A stretch of DNA of 49,366 bases from an uncultured bacterium (GCA_903838985.1 CAIMAO010000019.1:1-49366); one strand, 5' to 3'; counted from the first letter of the stretch, positions 31,674-39,448 are shown. Made by a program: numbers and translations. Notes: generated by a model from the letters alone, not told the origin.

Positions 31674-32525
31674 ATGAAAACATACAAACCTACAAGTAAA
31701 TCAAGAAGACAGATGACGAACATTAATTATCGTGATTTTTTGACTACCTCTAAACCAGAGAAGTCTCTTACTTATGGTTTTAAACGTTCAGTCGGTAGAA
31801 ACAGTGCGGGCCGTATCACAATGAGACATAAAGGTGGTGGACACAAGCGTCTTTTCCGTGATGTTGATTTTCTATATAATAAAAAGGATATACCTGCAAA
31901 AATAACTACTATCGAATACGATCCAAACAGAAGTGCATTCATCGGTCTTGCAGTTTATAAAGATGGAGAAAAGAGATATGTAGTAATTCCTAAATCAGTT
32001 AAGCCAGGTAGCACATTTCTTGTATCAGAAAAAGCTGAACTCACACCAGGCAATAGATTGCCTTTACAAAATATTCCAGTTGGAACATTTGTTTACAATA
32101 TTGAAATAAAACCAAAAGGAGGTGCAAAGATTGCTCGTTCTGCAGGTATATTTGCTCAAGTTGTGGCAAATGCTGATGGTTATACAAATATAAAAATGCC
32201 ATCATCTGAAGTCAGAAAAATAGATGAAAAATGTTGGGCATCAATCGGTACAGTTTCAAATGAAGAACATCACTTAGAAAATTATGGTAAAGCAGGACGC
32301 AGTCGTTGGAAGGGAATCAGGCCAACAGTTCGTGGTACGGCTATGAACCCTGTAGACCATCCATACGGAGGTGGAGAAGGAAGACAAGGCCGTGGAACAA
32401 AACGTCCAAAGACTATGTGGGGTAAAGTTACAGGAGGAAGAAAGACACGAACTCCAAAGAAATATTCAAATGTATTTATAGTTTCTCGCCGAAAGACAGG
32501 CAAATCCAAAAAAGGACAATCATAA
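31674..32525 (+). CDS. rplB: 50S ribosomal protein L2
   Basis: A 283-residue uL2. It has K-T-Y-K-P-T-S-K-S-R-R, S-A-G-R-I-T-M-R-H-K-G-G-G-H-K-R, Y-D-P-N-R and the C-terminal peptidyl-transferase-centre segment G-T-A-M-N-P-V-D-H-P-Y-G-G-G-E-G. A strong terminator follows, so the S10 cluster is split here. Confidence 0.97.
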   Translation: MKTYKPTSKSRRQMTNINYRDFLTTSKPEKSLTYGFKRSVGRNSAGRITMRHKGGGHKRLFRDVDFLYNKKDIPAKITTIEYDPNRSAFIGLAVYKDGEKRYVVIPKSVKPGSTFLVSEKAELTPGNRLPLQNIPVGTFVYNIEIKPKGGAKIARSAGIFAQVVANADGYTNIKMPSSEVRKIDEKCWASIGTVSNEEHHLENYGKAGRSRWKGIRPTVRGTAMNPVDHPYGGGEGRQGRGTKRPKTMWGKVTGGRKTRTPKKYSNVFIVSRRKTGKSKKGQS

Positions 32526-32532
32526 GATTTTT

Positions 32533-32558
32533 AAAAACACCCAGAAATGGGTGTTTTT
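32533..32558 (+). terminator. terminator after rplB
   Basis: AAAAACACCC/GGGTGTTTTT with a 6-nt loop and a U-tract. Confidence 0.9.
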
Positions 32559-32612
32559 GTTTGATTTTTTGGTATAATTAGGAGATTATAAGAATTTTAA
32601 TTAAAATAATTT

Positions 32613-32978
32613 ATGAATATTAATAAATCACAATTGGAACAAAATACTAGTAGTAGGGAATCTGTTTTTTTTGAAGCACGAAATGATGAAATGAAAAATT
32701 CGAATGATTTAGAAAGACAAACATCAGAAATACAAGCAGCTAGATATCAAATTGCGTTACTTCGTATGATGCATAGAACAAACGATAATCCAAATTTAGT
32801 GAATATATTAAATAATTTTATAACAGCATTAGATCACCAAGCTAATTTTGGTTCTTCAGAAAAAAATTTAAATGATTTTGAAATTTCTAAAATTATTGAA
32901 TTTTTTGAAAAAAGTGCAGATGACTTGAGATATCTTTATGGGAATCAACCTGCAAATAAATCAGATTGGCGCAAGTAA
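32613..32978 (+). CDS. hypothetical 121-aa protein between rplB and rpsS
   Basis: No family recognised. It is hydrophilic, Asn/Glu/Ser-rich and likely helical (M-N-I-N-K-S-Q-L..., I-I-E-F-F-E-K-S-A-D-D-L-R-Y-L). It has no membrane segment. It has its own TGG-TATAAT box at about 32570-32578, leaving a leader of about 28 nt, and sits inside the ribosomal cluster after the rplB terminator. Confidence 0.65.
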   Translation: MNINKSQLEQNTSSRESVFFEARNDEMKNSNDLERQTSEIQAARYQIALLRMMHRTNDNPNLVNILNNFITALDHQANFGSSEKNLNDFEISKIIEFFEKSADDLRYLYGNQPANKSDWRK

Positions 32979-33061
32979 CTTTTAGAAATATTACACAACA
33001 TATCAAAAATTCTGCAACTAGATTTTAAATGACTTAGTAAATTTAATGATGGTTTTAAAAT

Positions 33062-33117
33062 TTGACTTTATTTTGTAATTTGATATGATGAACGGAAGCT
33101 CGTTAAGAGCTTTTTTA
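33062..33117 (+). promoter_or_regulatory. promoter with start-site hairpin before GIY-YIG and rpsS
   Basis: TTGACT (33062-33067), 16-nt spacer, TGA-TATGAT (-10 at 33084-33089). The predicted start at about 33096 is the first base of AAGCTC-GTTAA-GAGCTT (33096-33112), followed by TTTTT. It restarts transcription of the second half of the S10 cluster. Confidence 0.65.
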
Positions 33118-33177
33118 TTGAAAATAAGGAGCAAAAGCGACTATATTTTCATAACCCTGTTAAATGATTTTAAATAT

Positions 33178-33441
33178 ATGGTTAAGTTCTATTACATATA
33201 TGTTTTATTCTCTAATAAAGATAAAAACTTATATACAGGATATACTGAAGATTTAAAATCAAGATTTGAGCAACACTCAAAAGGACAGGTTCGTTCTACA
33301 AAAGAACGTAGGCCGTTAAAACTAATTTATTCTGAAGCTTGTTTAGATAAAAAAGATGCCATGCATCGTGAAAAATATCTAAAGACTTATCACGGTAAAT
33401 TATTTCTAAAAAACCGGCTCAAATCTTATTTAACAGGGTAG
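33178..33441 (+). CDS. GIY-YIG nuclease-domain protein (UPF0213-like)
   Basis: An 87-residue single-domain protein. The signature is Y-Y-I-Y-V-L-F-S...L-Y-T-G-Y-T-E-D-L-K-S-R-F-E-Q-H, then the catalytic-helix R-S-T-K-E-R-R-P, and E-A (metal Glu region), K-Y-L-K-T at the end. The start is ATG 33178 by family alignment, although the frame is open from 33085. Small GIY-YIG proteins are frequent in CPR and are often free-standing; the target is unknown. It lies between rplB and rpsS, interrupting an otherwise universal order. Confidence 0.88.
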   Translation: MVKFYYIYVLFSNKDKNLYTGYTEDLKSRFEQHSKGQVRSTKERRPLKLIYSEACLDKKDAMHREKYLKTYHGKLFLKNRLKSYLTG

Positions 33442-33442
33442 T

Positions 33443-33478
33443 GATTTTTATACTCACTACATTCGTTAAAAATCAACT
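33443..33478 (+). repeat. hairpin element between the GIY-YIG gene and rpsS
   Basis: Arms AGTGATTTTTA and TAAAAATCAACT pair around the core TACTCACTACATTCGT. It ends at the rpsS start codon, so rpsS translation could be affected by the fold. Confidence 0.6.
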
Positions 33479-33823
33479 ATGACACGATCAATCAAAAAAG
33501 GCTTAAATATAGACGAGGGGTTATTAAAAAAGATAGCAGGCAAAAACCCGCTTCAAACCCCAATGATAAAGACTTGGAAACGAGCTTGTCAGATATCACC
33601 TGAAATGGTTGGTTTCGTTTTTGGCGTATATAACGGTAAAGTTCACGTGGAAGTCCTTGTGACCGAAGACATGGTTGGTCATAGATTAGGAGAATTTTCA
33701 CCAACAAAGAAATTCATGAAACATGGAGGAAAGATGCAGAAAGAACTTGAACAAAAGAAAAAGGAAGCTGAGATAACACAAGCTAAATCTGCGACAGCAG
33801 CTGCAGTAAGCGCAAAGAAATAA
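33479..33823 (+). CDS. rpsS: 30S ribosomal protein S19
   Basis: A 114-residue uS19. It has M-T-R-S-I-K-K-G, M-I-K-T-W-K-R-A-C-Q-I-S-P-E-M-V-G, Y-N-G-K-V-H-V and V-G-H-R-L-G-E-F-S-P-T. A Lys/Ala-rich C-terminal tail (about 25 residues) extends the usual length of about 92. Confidence 0.96.
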   Translation: MTRSIKKGLNIDEGLLKKIAGKNPLQTPMIKTWKRACQISPEMVGFVFGVYNGKVHVEVLVTEDMVGHRLGEFSPTKKFMKHGGKMQKELEQKKKEAEITQAKSATAAAVSAKK

Positions 33824-33824
33824 T

Positions 33825-34301
33825 ATGAAAGCATTTTTAAAAAATTACAGACAAGCCCCAAGAAAAGTCCGCTTAGTAGCAGGATTAGTAAAAGGGAAGA
33901 GTGTTAATGAAGCTATCTCAATGCTAGATTTTTTAGCTAAACGTGCAGGTTTCCCAATCAAGAAACTTTTACTTTCAGCTGTAGCAAATGCAGCACAGGT
34001 TGGTATTGAAAAAGAAAATTTATTTATCAAAGAATTACGCGTAGACAAAGGTATAGTCATGAAAAGAATGATGCCAGCAGCCATGGGCACAGGCCACAGG
34101 ATAAATAAACGCACAAGTCACATCACTCTTGTTTTGGCTGAAAAGATTGCAAAAGCAGAAGTTAAAAAGATTGCGAAAGAGGTTAAAGAAGTAAAAGAAA
34201 AAATTAAAAAAGTAGTAAAGGATGTTGCAAAAAGTCCTGCAGTTAAAAAAGCCCGCCTTGACTCGGCGAGGCAGGTAGTAAAAGCTAAAAAAACAAAGTA
34301 A
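33825..34301 (+). CDS. rplV: 50S ribosomal protein L22 with extended C-terminus
   Basis: A 158-residue uL22; the family is usually about 110 long. The core has Y-R-Q-A-P-R-K-V-R-L-V-A, A-N-A-A, L-F-I-K-E-L-R-V-D-K-G and the tunnel loop M-P-A-A-M-G-T-G-H-R-I-N-K-R-T-S-H-I. A lysine-rich tail (about residues 110-158) follows. Near its end a GC-rich palindrome encodes A-R-L-D-S-A-R-Q. Confidence 0.95.
   Translation: MKAFLKNYRQAPRKVRLVAGLVKGKSVNEAISMLDFLAKRAGFPIKKLLLSAVANAAQVGIEKENLFIKELRVDKGIVMKRMMPAAMGTGHRINKRTSHITLVLAEKIAKAEVKKIAKEVKEVKEKIKKVVKDVAKSPAVKKARLDSARQVVKAKKTK
34249..34275 (+). repeat. palindrome inside the rplV tail
   Basis: CCCGCCT...AGGCAGG hairpin around TGACTCGGCG, in frame in the lysine-rich tail and much richer in G+C than its surroundings. 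Confidence 0.6.
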
Positions 34302-34305
34302 TTTT

Positions 34306-34998
34306 ATGTCAAAAATAGTTCACCCATATGCACATAGATTGATAATATTAAGAGATTGGAAATCTCATTGGTTTGCTGATCCTAAAAAATATTGTGATTA
34401 TTTAAAAGGTGATGTTTTGATACGTGAATATTTAGAGAAGAAATTACGCACAATGTATGTGTCTTCAGTTGAAATAGAAAGAAATCAAAAGACAACTCGC
34501 TTTATAATACGAACTTCACGCCCAGGTCTCATAATAGGACGCAATGGTGAAGGTGTCACAAAATTGAAGAATGATATTTTGAAAAAGATGGAGAAGTTAA
34601 AACTCACGAAATCAGAAGATTTTAAACTTGAAATCGTTGAAGTTGCAAATCCTGAAGCAGATGCCACTATCGTTGCATATATGATAGCTGAAGGATTAGA
34701 GAAAAGACTTCCATACAGAAGAGTTATAAAACAAATGGTTGAGAAAGTTATGATGGCTCACGGAGTAGAAGGAGTGAGAGTAGTATTAGGGGGTCGTTTA
34801 GGTGGAGCTGAAATTGCTCGTACGGAAGAGTTGAAACGTGGAAGTATTCCGCTTCAAACTTTCCGCGCGGACATTGATTTCAAGCGTGAACGTGCCACAT
34901 TACCATATGGTGTAATAGGCATAAAGGTTTGGATTTACAGAGGTAAAATCTTTGCAGATAAAAAGCCTGTTCGTTCAGAAAAAGAAGTTAAAAATTAA
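34306..34998 (+). CDS. rpsC: 30S ribosomal protein S3
   Basis: A 230-residue uS3 at the mRNA entry. The KH motif is R-P-G-L-I-I-G-R-N-G-E-G-V; the C-terminal domain has R-G-S-I-P-L-Q-T-F-R-A-D-I-D-F and G-V-I-G-I-K-V-W-I-Y-R-G. The N-terminus (V-H-P-Y-A-H-R-L) departs from the usual K-x-N-P-x-G-x-R-L. Confidence 0.96.
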   Translation: MSKIVHPYAHRLIILRDWKSHWFADPKKYCDYLKGDVLIREYLEKKLRTMYVSSVEIERNQKTTRFIIRTSRPGLIIGRNGEGVTKLKNDILKKMEKLKLTKSEDFKLEIVEVANPEADATIVAYMIAEGLEKRLPYRRVIKQMVEKVMMAHGVEGVRVVLGGRLGGAEIARTEELKRGSIPLQTFRADIDFKRERATLPYGVIGIKVWIYRGKIFADKKPVRSEKEVKN

Positions 34999-35011
34999 TT
35001 AAATTATCATT

Positions 35012-35440
35012 ATGCTTTTCCCAAAGAAAGTAAAATTTAGAAAGTGGCAAGTTGGCCGTATAAATCCTAAAGCTAGGACGCCAGAAACCCGTGGTACGAA
35101 GCTTGCATTCGGATCTTTCGGTTTAAAAGCTGTGACTCAGGCACGTGTTAGATCAAATCAGATAGAATCTGCCAGAAAAGTTATTTCTCGTACTTTGACC
35201 AAGACCGGTAAATATTGGGTTCGTATCTTTCCAGACAGACCTTTCACTGCTAAAGCAGCAGAGATGGGAATGGGAAAGGGAAAAGGAGATCCACAAGGAT
35301 ATTGTTTTGACGTTTTTCCTGGACGTATTATATTTGAAGTAGATGGAGCAGAAGAAGCAGTCGCTCGTGAAGCACTCAGAAAGGCTGGCACAAAACTTCC
35401 AGTAAAATGTAAGATTATTTCAAGAGTTCAGAAACAATAA
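35012..35440 (+). CDS. rplP: 50S ribosomal protein L16
   Basis: A 142-residue uL16. It has M-L-F-P-K-K-V-K-F-R-K, G-T-K-L-A-F-G-S-F-G-L-K-A, W-V-R-I-F-P-D, K-G-K-G-D-P-Q-G-Y and E-A-L-R-K-A-G-T-K-L-P-V-K-C. It helps position A-site tRNA. Confidence 0.97.
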   Translation: MLFPKKVKFRKWQVGRINPKARTPETRGTKLAFGSFGLKAVTQARVRSNQIESARKVISRTLTKTGKYWVRIFPDRPFTAKAAEMGMGKGKGDPQGYCFDVFPGRIIFEVDGAEEAVAREALRKAGTKLPVKCKIISRVQKQ

Positions 35441-35450
35441 TTAAAAAGTT

Positions 35451-35645
35451 ATGGCAAAAAAAGAAAAAGAAAATTTAAAAGGAATGAAAAAAGAAGAGCT
35501 TTATAAAAAGCTTGCTGATTTGGAAGAAAGTATTAGAGTTTTGCATTTCAAAGCAGAAGGTTCAAAGTCAAAAAATGTTAAAGAATCTGCAACAATGAAA
35601 AAAGAAGTAGCCAGAATCTTAACAGAATTAAATAAGAAAAAATAA
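35451..35645 (+). CDS. rpmC: 50S ribosomal protein L29
   Basis: A 64-residue uL29 with two helices. It has L-K-G-M-K-K-E-E-L-Y-K-K-L-A-D-L-E and V-K-K-E-V-A-R-I-L-T-E-L-N-like K-K-E-V-A-R-I-L-T-E-L-N. Identity rests on size and position between rplP and rpsQ. Confidence 0.9.
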   Translation: MAKKEKENLKGMKKEELYKKLADLEESIRVLHFKAEGSKSKNVKESATMKKEVARILTELNKKK

Positions 35646-35648
35646 TTT

Positions 35649-35930
35649 ATGGCAACAAAAACAAAAAAAGGAATAACAGAAGACAAAGACTTAACCAAAA
35701 AAGGAAACGTTTTGAGTGGAGTAGTTGTTTCAGATAAAATGGATAAAACTGTTGTCGTTTCAATTTCACGTTTTGTTAAACATCCAAAATATGGAAAGTT
35801 TTACAAAATAAATAAAAAATACAAAGCACATGATGAAGAGAATGCATATAAGACAGGAGACAAAGTAGATATAACAGAGACAAAACCACTTTCAAAAGAT
35901 AAAAGATTTAGAGTAGTTAAAAAAGCATAA
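35649..35930 (+). CDS. rpsQ: 30S ribosomal protein S17
   Basis: A 93-residue uS17. It has [32 protein letters not shown] and [16 protein letters not shown] lysine-rich N-terminal stretch precedes the core. Confidence 0.96.
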   Translation: MATKTKKGITEDKDLTKKGNVLSGVVVSDKMDKTVVVSISRFVKHPKYGKFYKINKKYKAHDEENAYKTGDKVDITETKPLSKDKRFRVVKKA

Positions 35931-35934
35931 TTTT

Positions 35935-36306
35935 ATGATACAAACAGAAACATTAGTAAAAATAACAGATAATGCAGGAGGCACCGTAGGTAAGGTGTTT
36001 AAGGTTTTAGGTAGTTCAAAAAAAAGATATGCTTATCTAGGTGATTTAGTTATTATTTCTGTTAAAGTTGCTTCTCCAAGAAAAGGAGTAAAGAAAAAGG
36101 ATGTATGTCAGGCTGTGGTAGTACGCACAAGAAATGCTTTCAGAAGAAAAGATGGATCATACATTAGATTTGATGATAATGCGGTTGTTTTATTAGAAAA
36201 AGGAAAACTTGATCCAAAAGCTGGACGTGTTTTCGGGCCAATACCAAGAGAACTTGCTGAAAGAGGTTTCCAAAAGATAATTTCTCTTGCACCAGAAGTG
36301 ATATAA
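35935..36306 (+). CDS. rplN: 50S ribosomal protein L14
   Basis: A 123-residue uL14. It has M-I-Q-T-E-T, D-N-A-G-G, V-V-V-R-T-R, R-K-D-G-S-Y-I-R-F-D-D-N-A-V-V-L and G-R-V-F-G-P-I-P-R-E-L. Confidence 0.97.
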   Translation: MIQTETLVKITDNAGGTVGKVFKVLGSSKKRYAYLGDLVIISVKVASPRKGVKKKDVCQAVVVRTRNAFRRKDGSYIRFDDNAVVLLEKGKLDPKAGRVFGPIPRELAERGFQKIISLAPEVI

Positions 36307-36350
36307 GTCATAAGGTAGAAAGTTTATAAAGTTCATAAAGTATAAATAAA
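36304..36350 (+). repeat. TTTATAAAGTTCATAAAGT intergenic repeat before rplX
   Basis: GTCATAA(G/A)GTAGAAAG, then TTTATAAAGTTCATAAAGT. This is nearly the same 35-40 nt as before secY and shares its core with the rpsG copy. It overlaps the rplN stop. Confidence 0.65.
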
Positions 36351-36656
36351 ATGAAATTAAAAAAAGGAGATCACATTATAGTAATAACAGGAAAAGATAA
36401 AGGCAAGAAAGGCAAAATTGTTTCTGTTTTAGTTGCAGAAAATAAAGTTGTTGTAGAAGGCATCAATATGATGAAGAAACATCAACGCCCAAGAAAGTCT
36501 GGAGAAAAGGGAAGCAAGATAGACAAGGCTATGCCTATGCACGCTTCAAATGTGCAAGTTCTAGATCCAAAGACAAATACTAGAACTCGCGTGGGAAAGA
36601 AAATGGTTGGTGATAAAATGGTTAGAATCACTAAAAAGAGTGGTCAAGAAATTTAA
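36351..36656 (+). CDS. rplX: 50S ribosomal protein L24
   Basis: A 101-residue uL24. The KOW motif is K-K-G-D-H-I-I-V-I-T-G-K-D-K-G-K-K-G-K-I; then V-V-E-G-I-N-M-M-K-K-H and M-P-M-H-A-S-N-V. It starts 50S assembly. Confidence 0.96.
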   Translation: MKLKKGDHIIVITGKDKGKKGKIVSVLVAENKVVVEGINMMKKHQRPRKSGEKGSKIDKAMPMHASNVQVLDPKTNTRTRVGKKMVGDKMVRITKKSGQEI

Positions 36657-36665
36657 TACAAATAT

Positions 36666-37229
36666 ATGAAACATTTAACTGTAAAAGAAAAAGAGAAAGA
36701 GAGTTTTGATAAAATGAAAAGTGCTTTTCATTACAAAAATATCATGGCTGCACCTAGAATGGTGAAAGTTGTTTTGAATGTTGGCACAGGCACAGCTATA
36801 AAGAAAGACAAAAATAAAAACGATGCCATTTCTGAACGTTTATCAAAAATCACTGGTCAAAAAGGAGCACTTCGTGGAGCAAAGCAATCAATCGCATCCT
36901 TCAAAATCCGTCAAGGTGATCCTATTGGTGTCGTCGTCACACTACGTGAGAAGAGAATGTATGCTTTCTTAGAAAAACTTATAAATGTCGCTCTTCCTCG
37001 TACAAAAGACTTTCGCGGTATCAATCCTGGAGCAGTGGATGATATAGGCAATCTTACAATCGGAATTAAAGAACATACAATCTTCCCAGAAACAGCAGAT
37101 GAAGATATCAAAGATGTTTTCGGTCTTGCTATCACCCTCGTTTCTACAGCTAAAAGCAAAAAAGAAGGAAAAGCTTTCTTTGAACTATTGGGTATGCCTT
37201 TCAAAAAGACAGAAGATAAAAAGAAATAA
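36666..37229 (+). CDS. rplE: 50S ribosomal protein L5
   Basis: A 187-residue uL5. It has P-R-M-V-K-V-V-L-N-V-G-T-G, I-T-G-Q-K, F-K-I-R-Q-G-D-P-I-G-V-V-V-T-L-R, D-F-R-G-I-N and I-G-I-K-E-H-T-I-F-P-E. It binds 5S rRNA. A hairpin terminator follows. Confidence 0.97.
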   Translation: MKHLTVKEKEKESFDKMKSAFHYKNIMAAPRMVKVVLNVGTGTAIKKDKNKNDAISERLSKITGQKGALRGAKQSIASFKIRQGDPIGVVVTLREKRMYAFLEKLINVALPRTKDFRGINPGAVDDIGNLTIGIKEHTIFPETADEDIKDVFGLAITLVSTAKSKKEGKAFFELLGMPFKKTEDKKK

Positions 37230-37235
37230 TTTTAA

Positions 37236-37262
37236 AAAGGGCATCTTGAAAGGGTGCCCTTT
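37236..37262 (+). terminator. hairpin terminator after rplE
   Basis: AAAGGGCA/TGCCCTTT stem with additional inner pairs. The U-tract is short, so termination may be partial. Confidence 0.65.
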
Positions 37263-37267
37263 AACAT

Positions 37268-37336
37268 TTGACTATTTTTCTTTATTTTGTTAGTATATCA
37301 GTAAGGGATTATATAGCTTTAATTAATCCACTTTTC
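37268..37336 (+). promoter_or_regulatory. rpsN-secY promoter with a start-site hairpin
   Basis: TTGACT (37268-37273), 17-nt spacer, TGT-TAGTAT (-10 at 37291-37296). The predicted start at about 37303 is followed by GGATTA/TAATCC (37306-37329) and CTTTT. A leader of about 105 nt remains before rpsN; apart from AT-rich short inverted repeats I see nothing in it. Confidence 0.65.
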
Positions 37337-37408
37337 TCCTTTAATTCTTTATTTTTAAAGACTTAAAGAAAAAAAGTGTGATATTGTAAAGCGTTCCCAA
37401 ATTATTTT

Positions 37409-37594
37409 ATGGCAAAAACATCAGTTATAGCTAGAAGTAAAAAAGTACCTAAATTTTCTACTCGACAGAAAAATCGATGTTTTCGTTGTGGACGAGGCAA
37501 TGGTTTCATGAGAGATTTTGGTACTTGTCGTATTTGTTTTAGAGAATTAGCAAACGAAGGAATGCTTCCGGGTGTTCGTAAATCAAGTTGGTAA
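37409..37594 (+). CDS. rpsN: 30S ribosomal protein S14, zinc-binding type
   Basis: A 61-residue uS14 of the short zinc form. It has C-F-R-C-G-R...C-R-I-C-F-R-E-L-A (four Cys ligands) and a terminus K-S-S-W. The zinc is structural. It leads the second ribosomal transcript. Confidence 0.97.
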   Translation: MAKTSVIARSKKVPKFSTRQKNRCFRCGRGNGFMRDFGTCRICFRELANEGMLPGVRKSSW

Positions 37595-37606
37595 TAATTA
37601 AATTAT

Positions 37607-37993
37607 ATGGATTCAATTTCAAACATGATAATAATGTTAAAGAACGCAAGTCTCGCAAACAAAGAGTCTGTTTCTTTACCATATTCAAAAATGAAAAATG
37701 CGATTGCAGAATGTTTGAAAAAAGAAGGTTATGTGAAACAAATTTCAAAGAAAGTTAAAAAGGGTTTTCCAGTATTGGAAGTGGAATTAGTTTATACAGA
37801 AAAGAAACCAAAAATTACAGAAGTTGAAAGAGTTTCAAAACAATCACGACGTGTTTATTTTAAAATGAAAGATATCCATTCCATTAGAAATGGATCTGGT
37901 CTTTTAGTTCTTTCCACACCAAAAGGAATTTTGTCTGGTAAAGAAGCTAGAAAAGAACAGGTCGGAGGAGAAGCATTGTTTAGAATTTGGTAA
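37607..37993 (+). CDS. rpsH: 30S ribosomal protein S8
   Basis: A 128-residue uS8. It has M-L-K-N-A-S, P-Y-S-K-M-K, I-A-E-C-L-K-K-E-G-Y and the C-terminal V-L-S-T-P-K-G-I-L-S-G-K-E-A-R. In E. coli S8 represses the spc operon; whether it does so here is unknown. Confidence 0.96.
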   Translation: MDSISNMIIMLKNASLANKESVSLPYSKMKNAIAECLKKEGYVKQISKKVKKGFPVLEVELVYTEKKPKITEVERVSKQSRRVYFKMKDIHSIRNGSGLLVLSTPKGILSGKEARKEQVGGEALFRIW

Positions 37994-38002
37994 TTAAAAT
38001 AT

Positions 38003-38536
38003 ATGAGTAGAATAGGAAAACAAGAAATTCAAATACCAACAGGAGTACAAGTCACAAAAGATGGGGCTGTTTTGAAAGTTGTTGGTCCAAAAGGAACACT
38101 TACAAAAGTTTTTCGTGATGATGTGACAATAAATATTGCTGACAAAATGGTGACTTTGAATATAACTAGAAATGATAAATTTTCTAAATCTCTTTGGGGT
38201 ACTTATGCTTCACATATTAAAAATATGATAAAAGGAGTAGAGACACCATACCAAAAGAAATTGATTTTAGAAGGAGTTGGTTTTAAATCTGAAGTAAAAG
38301 GGAAAGAATTTGTTTTTGCTTTAGGATTTTCTCATCCAGTCGTCGTCGGCATTCCAGAAGGCATCACAGCTACTGCAGAAAAGAACAATATTACAATCAC
38401 AGGAATTGATAAAGAATTAGTTGGAAGTTTTACAGCTGCTATTCGTGCATTGAAGAAGCCAGAACCTTACAAAGGTAAAGGTATGCGTTATGAAGATGAA
38501 GTTATCAGAAGAAAACAAGGTAAAAAGACAGCATAG
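38003..38536 (+). CDS. rplF: 50S ribosomal protein L6
   Basis: A 177-residue uL6. It has M-S-R-I-G-K-Q-E-I-Q-I-P, V-V-G-P-K-G-T-L, L-E-G-V-G-F-K, L-G-F-S-H-P-V and P-E-P-Y-K-G-K-G-M-R-Y. Confidence 0.97.
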   Translation: MSRIGKQEIQIPTGVQVTKDGAVLKVVGPKGTLTKVFRDDVTINIADKMVTLNITRNDKFSKSLWGTYASHIKNMIKGVETPYQKKLILEGVGFKSEVKGKEFVFALGFSHPVVVGIPEGITATAEKNNITITGIDKELVGSFTAAIRALKKPEPYKGKGMRYEDEVIRRKQGKKTA

Positions 38537-38556
38537 TTTAATTTTTATATAAAATT

Positions 38557-38898
38557 ATGATTAAAAAAGACGAAAAAAGAAAAAGATTAAAAGTGAAAAT
38601 TAGAGCAAAGATCTCTGGCACAGAAACACGCCCAAGACTTTCTGTTTTTCGTTCTAATAAGTTTATTTATGCTCAAGTTATCGATGACAAAAATGGTAAG
38701 ACATTAACACAAGCAAGTGATGTTAAAATCACAAAAGGCACAAAGACAGAAAGAGCCAAAGAAGTAGGTGCGATGATAGCTGAAGCTTGTAAGAAGATTA
38801 AAATTGACCAAGTTGTTTTTGATAGAAATGGATTTAGATATACTGGACGTATCAAATTAGTAGCCGACACAGCGAGAGCTAGTGGACTTAAATTTTAA
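38557..38898 (+). CDS. rplR: 50S ribosomal protein L18
   Basis: A 113-residue uL18 that binds 5S rRNA. It has R-P-R-L-S-V-F-R-S-N-K-F-I-Y-A-Q-V-I-D-D and F-D-R-N-G-F-R-Y-T-G-R-I-K-L-V-A-D-x-A-R. Confidence 0.96.
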   Translation: MIKKDEKRKRLKVKIRAKISGTETRPRLSVFRSNKFIYAQVIDDKNGKTLTQASDVKITKGTKTERAKEVGAMIAEACKKIKIDQVVFDRNGFRYTGRIKLVADTARASGLKF

Positions 38899-38901
38899 TA
38901 T

Positions 38902-39444
38902 ATGACAGAAGAAGAAAATAAAAAAAAGAATAATAATCGCCGATCTTCATCTTTTGGAAGACCAAAGCCTGAATTTGATCAGAAGATTTTAAGTATTCGT
39001 CGTGTCACTCGTGTCGTTGCTGGAGGACGCAGATTTTCTTTTAGTGTTGCTTTAGTAGCGGGAGATAAAAAAGGTGCTATTGGCTTAGGTTTAGGAAAAG
39101 CAGGTGATACTTCTCTTGCTATAAACAAAGCACTTCGAAATGCAAAGAAAAACATGGTTAGACTACAACTTACGAAAACCATGTCTATTCCACATGAAGT
39201 TTCTGCAAAATTCTCAAGTTCATCTGTGTTACTTATGCCAAACAAAGGCCGTGGACTCGTAGCAGGCACAGTCGTTCGTGATATAGCTAAATTAGCTGGA
39301 ATGAAAGATATAACAGGTAAGATTTTATCTGGTAGTAAAAATAAATTAAATAATTCTAAAGCAGTTATGTCAGCACTTTCTCAGATTTCTTCAAAATATT
39401 CAAAAGTAGTAGTTGAGAGTGTAATTAAAGATTTGAAACAATAA
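38902..39444 (+). CDS. rpsE: 30S ribosomal protein S5
   Basis: A 180-residue uS5. It has R-V-T-R-V-V-A-G-G-R-R-F-S-F, G-L-G-K-A-G-D, T-M-S-I-P-H-E-V and the segment G-R-G-L-V-A-G-T-V-V-R-D. It is followed directly by rplO: rpmD (L30) is missing between them, as expected in CPR. Confidence 0.96.
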   Translation: MTEEENKKKNNNRRSSSFGRPKPEFDQKILSIRRVTRVVAGGRRFSFSVALVAGDKKGAIGLGLGKAGDTSLAINKALRNAKKNMVRLQLTKTMSIPHEVSAKFSSSSVLLMPNKGRGLVAGTVVRDIAKLAGMKDITGKILSGSKNKLNNSKAVMSALSQISSKYSKVVVESVIKDLKQ

Positions 39445-39448
39445 TTTT

